DNA from: JAKFWI01 sp035549875 | GTDB taxonomy: Bacteria > Pseudomonadota > Alphaproteobacteria > Caulobacterales > Aquidulcibacteraceae | Assembly: GCA_035549875.1 (NCBI GenBank) | Contig: DASZPV010000135.1 | Location: 1-5,612, forward strand | Direction: 5' to 3' | DNA length: 5,612 nucleotides | In this document: one piece after another, positions 5,092 through 5,612 of the stretch | Layout of the letters: the number at the start of each line of letters is the position of its first letter | How positions within the stretch are numbered: position 1 is the first letter of the stretch | Position numbers and translations under genes: made by a program | The notes under the pieces: model-generated | What the model saw: the letters and a program-made list of their open reading frames with translations, nothing else | The model's database searches: none | Told to the model about the DNA's origin: nothing

Positions 5092-5612
5092 GCTTTCGCC
5101 TTTTTCTTTTTGGACTTCTTGCCTGGCGGCGCATCGCCGAGCAGTTCGGGCAGCAGCTTGCGCGGCGTTTCCTCGACCGCGTTCGGCTCGAGTTCGCCGA
5201 GATGGAACGGGCCGTAGGAAATACGGATCAACCGGTTGACGCGCAGGCCGATGCCTTCAAGCACGCGGCGCACTTCACGGTTCTTGCCTTCGGTAAGGCT
5301 GACGTTGAGCCAGACGTTGGAGGCCTGCTTGCGTTCGAATTGCGCGTTGATCGGGCCGTATTTCACGCCGTCGATGGTGACGCCCTTGGCGAGCGTGTCG
5401 AGCGCGGCCTGATCGGTCACGCCGTGCGCGCGCACGCGATAGCGGCGCAGCCAGCCGGTCGTCGGCAATTCCAGCCGCCGCGCAAGCGCGCCGTCATTGG
5501 TGAGCAGCAGCAGGCCCTCTGAATTAAAATCCAGCCGGCCGACGGAAATGACGCGGGGTAAATCCTTCGGCAGGTTGTCGAACACGGTGGGCCGGCCGCC
5601 GGGATCCTTGTG
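5088..5612 (-). CDS. rluB: RluB-type rRNA pseudouridine synthase (5' end outside window)
   Basis: These enzymes of the RsuA/RluB/E/F family isomerise a specific uridine in rRNA to pseudouridine; RluB acts on U2605 of 23S rRNA. The 174 visible residues run from HKDPGGRPTVFDNLP at the window edge, past the catalytic block GRLDFNSEGLLLLTNDG (25-41 of the visible part, catalytic Asp at 28), to EGKNREVRRVLE and the conserved RLIRISYGPF near the C-terminus. The GTG at 5585 is an internal valine, because the frame and the family similarity continue to 5612. The N-terminal S4 RNA-binding domain and the true start therefore lie beyond the window. The protein ends in a lysine-rich tail (KKSKKKKAKA) likely to contact RNA. 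The 3' end interlocks with the TerC-like gene's stop at 5088-5091. The GRPTVFD context favours RluB over RsuA, but the missing N-terminus leaves some doubt about the exact subtype. Confidence 0.9.
   Translation of the reverse strand, partial: HKDPGGRPTVFDNLPKDLPRVISVGRLDFNSEGLLLLTNDGALARRLELPTTGWLRRYRVRAHGVTDQAALDTLAKGVTIDGVKYGPINAQFERKQASNVWLNVSLTEGKNREVRRVLEGIGLRVNRLIRISYGPFHLGELEPNAVEETPRKLLPELLGDAPPGKKSKKKKAKA

Noticed and set aside
4962..5522. 186-codon open frame on the plus strand at the right end
   Set aside because: It is the shadow of the pseudouridine synthase and the end of the TerC-like gene.

Overview
The window looks like a high-GC alphaproteobacterial chromosome segment, probably from the Caulobacterales/Hyphomonadaceae side. 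The evidence is the MutL, RsmD and RluB-family sequences, codons rich in G/C at third positions, and a Caulobacter-type -10 element (GCTATACTTC) in front of mutL. The taxonomic placement is inference; no rRNA or other marker is present. No phage, integrase, transposase, tRNA, rRNA or CRISPR signal was seen.

Layout, left to right. Positions 57-1853 (+) encode a complete MutL mismatch-repair protein with both its ATPase and its endonuclease motifs. Its unstructured linker carries a 75-bp palindromic repeat-like element read in frame (1197-1271). Positions 1910-3349 (+) encode a TIR-domain protein that is membrane anchored, with a predicted periplasmic helical-repeat/TPR region. It runs tail to tail into rsmD (3346-3906, -), the 16S rRNA guanine-N2 methyltransferase. 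An 82-bp divergent gap separates rsmD from a small exported, cysteine-containing protein of unknown function (3989-4405, +). After a 56-bp gap that can fold into a hairpin over the ribosome-binding site comes a TerC/YjbE-family membrane protein (4462-5091, +). It runs tail to tail into an RluB-type rRNA pseudouridine synthase (5088-5612, -), whose N-terminus lies beyond the window.

How the genes relate. rsmD and the pseudouridine synthase are both rRNA-modification genes on the minus strand. They are separated by the two plus-strand envelope genes, so rsmD probably has its own promoter. The exported protein and the TerC-type protein are close enough to be co-transcribed. Both convergent gene pairs end with interlocked stop codons (4-bp overlaps), leaving no room for an intergenic terminator.

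Most of the window is ordinary housekeeping sequence. The points most worth a second look are the in-frame palindromic insert in mutL, the TIR-membrane-TPR architecture, and the hairpin over the terC-like ribosome-binding site. I did not find a clear multi-gene defence or other new system.
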